A DNA stretch of 64,000 bases, from contig CAKOWY010000007.1 in the NCBI GenBank assembly GCA_934129895.1, forward strand, positions 31,294 through 95,293, given 5' to 3'. Origin of the DNA: an uncultured Clostridia bacterium (GTDB lineage: Bacteria > Bacillota > Clostridia > TANB77 > CAG-508). The notes under the pieces are model-generated. The model made no database searches. It had not been told where the DNA came from and saw nothing but the letters and a program-made list of their open reading frames with translations. Of this stretch, positions 59,053-64,000 are shown in pieces; position 1 is the first letter of the stretch; each line of letters opens with the position of its first letter. The position numbers and the translations under genes were made by a program.

Positions 59053-62000
59053 TTCCTTCCTTTTGATTGTTATTTGTTTTCTCGTCTAATAATCGCATAT
59101 AATCAGCTTGAACATCATCACAAATTTGACTGCCTCCTCTACCTTTAGCAAGCAATTCCATAGAAGCTTCCATTATATCTTTTCCATCTATTTTGCGTTC
59201 AATACCACTAAATATATGTTCCTTTCCTTTTATTGATTCTGATATTTTATATGGAGTTCTTAATAATTGTGAATATGTAAATTTATTATCATCAATAATG
59301 ATTTTACCAGTTTTTGTGCATTCAACAAGCATTTCAACAATTTCATCTTGATTCCATTCAATTCTCTCAAAGCTTTGTAATATTGTTGATAAAGTCATAT
59401 AGCCACCTTCATTTAATGACTTATTCTTTAATATTTTTGTTAATATCTTATTTTTTGTTTTATTATCACTTATATCATGATTTGAACAATATTTTTCTAA
59501 AATCCACAAAGCTATATATAAATTATTATCACTTTTTTCTTTTTGAATCTCTTTAAGAATTTCTAATTCATTTAGTTTTTCATACATTTTTTCTTTTTCT
59601 TCTTCATCTAAAGATTCAGATATAAAAGTAGCCATATTTATTTCTGATATTTCTGATGGTAAATTATTATCCTTTAATACATCTGCCACTGTATTTGGTG
59701 CTTGTAATAATCCTATATAACTTATTCCATTAGTTTTTCTTGCCATACTATTTCCAGCTAAATTTAATATTATTCCACAAATATCATCATCTTCTAGTCC
59801 CTCTATCTTCATTTTTTCCAATAAAGTTGAAATATAAGTTGTTGATTCATTTAGTGAGTCAACATCAAGTACTGCTAATGTAAACATTTTTTTAATTTTA
59901 ATATCAGCTATTTCATGTTTATCACAATATTGCTCAACTATCCAATTAGAAATATATATATTTCTACTACTCTTACCTTTCATTACTTCATCACTTATTC
60001 CTATTTGTGATAAATGATCTTTTAATGCTTCTATTTCTTCAGTTTCATCTAAATTTTTCCTTTTTTCTATTACTTCTTTTAGAGCACTTCCTTTAAATCT
60101 TTCTAATGCCATAGTAATAGTTTTATCTTCCACTTCAAGTCTTAAATCTCCAAAGAAATCTCCTAATTTTTCAATACAATTATTAGAATTTCCTAACAAT
60201 GAATTAAAACTATATCCGCCAACATCAGCAATCATTGAACTATTGGTTACTCCTAAATTTATTATCAATGCACATAGTTCTTCTTCCTCTAATTGCATAC
60301 TACTAAGATTATTTATTAATGTATGTAAGTATTGGGTACGATTTTTATTTAATACTTTTCTATCTAATATAGAAAAAATCAAAGCTCCAATTACATCTTT
60401 ATCAGTTATATTGTTTTTATCACAATATGTTTTAACTGCCCATCTAGTGCAATATACATTTCTAATTTCCTTTTCTTCAATAAACTCTCTATTTAATCCC
60501 AAATCTTCTAATTCTGTATATATATTTTCTTGTTCTTCTTGTGATATGAATATAGTTTCCATTTGATTAGTTTTATATGAAAATAAAGACATTTGTGAAT
60601 ATTCAATATTTTCATAATAATTTTCCAATTTTTTTAAATTTACTTTACCTAAAAGATTTATATTATTTTCAGAAGATATTTTATTTAAAATTCCATCTGA
60701 ATTATTAATAAATGTAGAATATGAATATGATTTACCATTAAACTGTAAAGCTTCTCCTAATGCTGAATTAATAATAATCTCATTTATTTGTTCTTTATTA
60801 AAACCACTTTGTAATAAATTATCTATTATATTTGTTAATCCTTTAGCAACATAATCTAATTGTTTATTTGATAATACAGCATACATTATCATTCTTTTTA
60901 CTCTATTATCTTCAATATTATTAGATTTACAATATTCTTCAGCTATCATTTTAGAAAGATATATATTAGGTGCAGCTTTATTCTTCAAATATTCAAAAGA
61001 TAATGCTTCATTTGGCATTCCTATTTGTTCTATTAAAAGGTCTTTATCTATATCTTCTGCAACACATTTATGGATAGAAAAATCATTAGTATAAGTTCTA
61101 ATATCTATATTATTTTCAAAGATTTTTTGCCATATATTATCATTATTGCTATATAAATCTCTAATTGTATATCCATTATCTGTTTTTTCATTTATTCTAA
61201 GTGCAATAATTGTTTCATATATTTCATCTTCTGATAAATTACACATTTCCATATTGTGTAAAAATGTAGAAAACTTTCCTGTATTTTTAGTTGAAAAACA
61301 ATAACTATTTAATACTTTTCTTAATAAAATTCCTGTTATATTATCATCATTTATTTTCTTATTTTTACAAAACCTTTCGACTATATTATATGCTATGCAT
61401 ATATTTTCAGGCTTATATATTAATTCATTATTCGAATCTACAAAAAACTCTCTTTTTATATTGTTTTTCTCTATCAAGCTATCAACCATATTATCAATTT
61501 CTGATTGTTTTAAGTTTTCTGCTTTTTCAATCAAATCATTAATATTACTTTTTCTATATTTTACTAAGGCTTTTCTTATTGTTAAATCACTGACATCTTT
61601 TTTTATTTTTGTTTGCTCAGATATTTTTTGACAACAAAATCCTGTGTTCATTAATAAAAGTGCGTATGAAAAATTCTTTTCACCTTCAACCGCAGAGCCA
61701 TCTATTGCAGAATTTAAAATAAATGAATATGCCTCCATTTTACTTAATCCTTCGTATTGGACATCATCTACCAATCTTGATAAATAATTTGCATAGACCT
61801 TATTCATAGATTTTGGCATAATCAAAGATTTTAAAAGTGCTTTTTTAACAACAACATCATCAATGCTTTTATATTCACAAAATTCCTCTACTATTTTTTG
61901 TGCATAATATAAATTCTTTATATCACGCATTTCTATAATTTCTTTAGGAATTTCATAATAGTCATGCATTGTTTTTTTTATTCTATTTACTTCTTTACCA

Positions 62001-64000
62001 TTACCATGTAATAAATCAACTGATATTGGTAATACTTTTGTTTGAAGCTTAGCATTATTATCTAATAAAATCTCTTGAATTTCTTTTTTACTTTTTTGGC
62101 ATAACTCATTATATGATATATCTCCAATTTTTTTATCAATCGCTATATTAATTATAATTCCAAAGATATCATTTTGAGTAAATTTTTTTTCTCCTACTTG
62201 AATATGACTAATAGCATCATACAGTTTATACAATTTATTAGTAGTATTAACATTCGTAAGTATAGTATTTATTAATAATACCTTTTCAGCTTTTGTTAAT
62301 GTATTTCCATCTTTCTTCCAATTATATCCTTCAATAATTGCCTCTGCGATATATTTTGAACCAATAGTTTTACTTTTCTTTGTTTGTATTCTTTCATCAT
62401 TTTCTCTTGTTTTTATTAATAATCCTCTAATTTCTTGTGCATTTACACCTTGTGAAATAATACTATTTAACTGCTCATCTTTTAAATTTTCTACATTTTC
62501 TAAAATTTGTCTTGATGTTTCTTCATCAAAATCATAACCATATTCTGATATTAAGAAATTAATATTTCTTCCTATTTGATTACCTCTATTGTTTTGTTTC
62601 GTTACCATTTCTTGATTTATACAATATGTACCTGAAAGTAATTCTTCTATATCAATATTAGGCAATTTTTCTTTTAATAATTCAATTATTTTTCTCTTAT
62701 TTAAAGTCATTTCTGCAAGAGATCTTATAGCTATTTGTTGCATGTTAGTATCTCTATAACTTATCTGACCATTTGTTATTTCATAAGCTCTATCAATAGT
62801 TAAATCATTTTTTAAATCATTATGAGCAGAATATTCCAACATATAATCATCTTGATTTATTTCTTCTTCAGAAATAGCTAATCTTAAAACTGCTTGTTCA
62901 ATTTCTCTTAAAAGCTTTTTATCTTTACCTTGAAATTCTGCTTGTTTTAGTAATGCTAAACTATCTATTAAAATTTGTGGAATATTAATTATTTTATCTT
63001 GAGATATTCTTCCTGAATATAACCATTCTGAAGATGAATATCCATTTCTCATAATTCTTGTAAATTCACTTATATCTAATAATTTACCTCTTTCATCATG
63101 AGCAATTCCTCTCATTAATCCATAATAGTTTAATACTTTACATTTAGCAATTTTCTTGCTTTGATTAAGTTGTTCTAAATTGCTTAAATATTGTTGTTCT
63201 ACTTCTACTAAACTTGTTGGTACTTGCCTATCAGCACCATTAATTATTCTAACAATTTCGTCAATTGAAGTTGCTCTGTCAACATTCTCTAATATTTCTC
63301 TTACTTTTTCTGGCGCATTTTTTGCTATTCTTTCTATTTCAGAATCCATTACTCCTAATAAATATTCTCCTGCTGAAAATGCTTTTTGAGAATTTTCGAT
63401 TTTTTCTTTAGAAAGCTTTATTAAAACAAATCTATGTAAATTAGATTTATCATATGTTAATACAATATTTGGATCTTCTGACATAGAAATTAAATTAGTC
63501 TTTCTATGTTGCATTCTTATTTGTCCCATAACGTCTTGTACTGTGTGGGTCTTTAAATCATCTATCTTTGGTATTATTCCATTTCCACTATTTAAATTAT
63601 CAATATCAGTTTTATTTAATGAACGTAATAAGTAATAATTTTCTCCATCAAATAATAACTGGTCTCTTAATTCCGCACTAAATGTATATTTGCTCTCTGC
63701 TATTTTATCTTCTGATGGTATTTCTTGCTGAATATTTCTATATTCTCTAAACAAATTTTCTGCGAGCTCAATCATTCCATGTGCTGTTTCTGTCCTTAAA
63801 TACTTCTCATCAAGCTTACCAAATCTTGGAAGTCTCACTCTATCTAATGCATCTGCATCTTTAACAATGTTAAGTAGTTTTTTAAATTGGTCTATATTTC
63901 TAATACCATACAATTTAGCAATTTCTTCATACCTACTATCATCTACACTATGCCCATGGCATAATGCTTTTATTATATTTATTTCATTGTCGTTTAAATC
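59030..64000 (-). CDS. Giant multi-domain protein: HD-like, ADP-ribosyltransferase-like and helical repeats (5' end outside window)
   Basis: The frame is open to base 64000, so the N-terminus is missing; at least 1656 residues are visible. Numbering from the codon at 63913: residues before 1 to about 30 (CHGHSVDD, then VKDADALDRVRLP) look like the end of an HD phosphohydrolase domain. Residues about 88-190 hold YYLLRSL (R97), KTNLISMSEDPNIVLTYD (S143, S145) and AGEYLLG (E183), in the order of R-S-E ADP-ribosyltransferases. From 667 to 1560 six repeats begin with N-(I/L/V)-x(7-8)-hydrophobic-x-E/K-x-(F/Y)-C at 667, 837, 983, 1152, 1318 and 1464; a weaker one is near 519. The tail is polar. No signal or membrane helix is visible. 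Domain calls are by eye. Confidence 0.8.
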   Translation of the reverse strand, partial: DLNDNEINIIKALCHGHSVDDSRYEEIAKLYGIRNIDQFKKLLNIVKDADALDRVRLPRFGKLDEKYLRTETAHGMIELAENLFREYRNIQQEIPSEDKIAESKYTFSAELRDQLLFDGENYYLLRSLNKTDIDNLNSGNGIIPKIDDLKTHTVQDVMGQIRMQHRKTNLISMSEDPNIVLTYDKSNLHRFVLIKLSKEKIENSQKAFSAGEYLLGVMDSEIERIAKNAPEKVREILENVDRATSIDEIVRIINGADRQVPTSLVEVEQQYLSNLEQLNQSKKIAKCKVLNYYGLMRGIAHDERGKLLDISEFTRIMRNGYSSSEWLYSGRISQDKIINIPQILIDSLALLKQAEFQGKDKKLLREIEQAVLRLAISEEEINQDDYMLEYSAHNDLKNDLTIDRAYEITNGQISYRDTNMQQIAIRSLAEMTLNKRKIIELLKEKLPNIDIEELLSGTYCINQEMVTKQNNRGNQIGRNINFLISEYGYDFDEETSRQILENVENLKDEQLNSIISQGVNAQEIRGLLIKTRENDERIQTKKSKTIGSKYIAEAIIEGYNWKKDGNTLTKAEKVLLINTILTNVNTTNKLYKLYDAISHIQVGEKKFTQNDIFGIIINIAIDKKIGDISYNELCQKSKKEIQEILLDNNAKLQTKVLPISVDLLHGNGKEVNRIKKTMHDYYEIPKEIIEMRDIKNLYYAQKIVEEFCEYKSIDDVVVKKALLKSLIMPKSMNKVYANYLSRLVDDVQYEGLSKMEAYSFILNSAIDGSAVEGEKNFSYALLLMNTGFCCQKISEQTKIKKDVSDLTIRKALVKYRKSNINDLIEKAENLKQSEIDNMVDSLIEKNNIKREFFVDSNNELIYKPENICIAYNIVERFCKNKKINDDNITGILLRKVLNSYCFSTKNTGKFSTFLHNMEMCNLSEDEIYETIIALRINEKTDNGYTIRDLYSNNDNIWQKIFENNIDIRTYTNDFSIHKCVAEDIDKDLLIEQIGMPNEALSFEYLKNKAAPNIYLSKMIAEEYCKSNNIEDNRVKRMIMYAVLSNKQLDYVAKGLTNIIDNLLQSGFNKEQINEIIINSALGEALQFNGKSYSYSTFINNSDGILNKISSENNINLLGKVNLKKLENYYENIEYSQMSLFSYKTNQMETIFISQEEQENIYTELEDLGLNREFIEEKEIRNVYCTRWAVKTYCDKNNITDKDVIGALIFSILDRKVLNKNRTQYLHTLINNLSSMQLEEEELCALIINLGVTNSSMIADVGGYSFNSLLGNSNNCIEKLGDFFGDLRLEVEDKTITMALERFKGSALKEVIEKRKNLDETEEIEALKDHLSQIGISDEVMKGKSSRNIYISNWIVEQYCDKHEIADIKIKKMFTLAVLDVDSLNESTTYISTLLEKMKIEGLEDDDICGIILNLAGNSMARKTNGISYIGLLQAPNTVADVLKDNNLPSEISEINMATFISESLDEEEKEKMYEKLNELEILKEIQKEKSDNNLYIALWILEKYCSNHDISDNKTKNKILTKILKNKSLNEGGYMTLSTILQSFERIEWNQDEIVEMLVECTKTGKIIIDDNKFTYSQLLRTPYKISESIKGKEHIFSGIERKIDGKDIMEASMELLAKGRGGSQICDDVQADYMRLLDEKTNNNQKEGSEQGESD
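59400..61920 (-). repeat. Six degenerate protein repeats of about 146-170 residues
   Basis: Units start near bases 61915, 61405, 60967, 60460, 59962 and 59524 (residues 667, 837, 983, 1152, 1318, 1464 from codon 63913). Shared core: N-(I/L/V)-x8-(A/V/L)-x2-(F/Y)-C followed by I-x-D, about 60-70 residues later an acidic helix ending in I-I-x-x-(A/L), then a (F/Y)-S-x-(L/F) turn. The repeats are divergent at DNA level, so they are old. Confidence 0.7.

Overview
The window comes from an AT-rich, spore-forming, anaerobic Gram-positive bacterium, most likely a clostridial Bacillota. The evidence is the spoIIAA-spoIIAB-sigF operon with a Spo0A-type box, spoIID followed by a spoIIQ-type gene, two SleB-family cortex-hydrolase homologues, the glycyl-radical nucleotide reductase NrdD, a T-box in front of glycyl-tRNA synthetase, a CIRCE-like element at clpB, TTG start codons and AGGAGG ribosome sites. 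Nearly all housekeeping genes lie on the minus strand. Plus-strand genes are mostly accessory. I saw no rRNA, tRNA, CRISPR array, insertion sequence or prophage block.

Layout. 0-4.9 kb: a truncated acetyltransferase, hpt, an HD hydrolase, a P-loop kinase, a Nudix hydrolase, a zincin-like protein, def and a radical SAM protein. 5.0-5.6 kb: a frameshifted membrane protein resembling PaxB/Pyr4-type terpene cyclases. 5.8-9.5 kb: rlmD, a DUF3006-like protein, a frameshifted secreted nuclease and an L,D-transpeptidase. 9.6-10.2 kb: a two-gene island. 10.2-13.2 kb: nrdD divergent from a Crp/Fnr regulator whose promoter carries a perfect 16-bp palindrome. 13.2-19.2 kb: a CMP-kinase-like gene, rpoZ, remA, rsmE and the four dTDP-rhamnose genes. 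19.3-22.7 kb: spoIIQ-like, spoIID, sigF, spoIIAB, spoIIAA. 22.9-30 kb: glmM, T-box/glyQS, a GT51 transglycosylase, a SleB-like hydrolase and a VanY-like carboxypeptidase. 30-40.3 kb: clpB, mgtE, dxs, pepQ-like, prepilin peptidase, yqeG, acyl-CoA synthetase. 40.5-55.4 kb: DUF1064 gene, yicC, addA, sleB, rnhA, tmcAL, glgP, phosphoesterase, tsaD, M50 protease, lysS. 55.5-58.1 kb: a run of unrecognised small genes. 58.3-64 kb: two small genes downstream of a giant, edge-truncated repeat protein.

How the genes work together: the cell-wall genes (L,D-transpeptidase, transglycosylase, VanY, two SleB homologues, rhamnose synthesis, GlmM) and the sporulation genes form the largest functional theme. 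Most remaining genes are ordinary translation, nucleotide and protein-quality functions.

Three things stand out. First, the 59-64 kb gene encodes a protein of more than 1650 residues: the tail of an HD-like phosphohydrolase domain, a segment that looks like an R-S-E ADP-ribosyltransferase fold, and six clear (perhaps seven) helical repeats of about 146-170 residues. It is the best candidate here for an undescribed system. Second, at least seven single- or two-gene patches have clearly higher GC and different codon choice than the genome around them. Most carry a promoter or terminator of their own, and three have leaders that can fold over the ribosome site or start codon. Third, three unrelated genes (rmlC, the prepilin peptidase and the DUF1064 gene) have a strong Shine-Dalgarno sequence about 30 nt from the start codon with a perfect or near-perfect hairpin between them that would bring it to about 10-12 nt. 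All functional calls rest on motif reading by eye; no database search was run.
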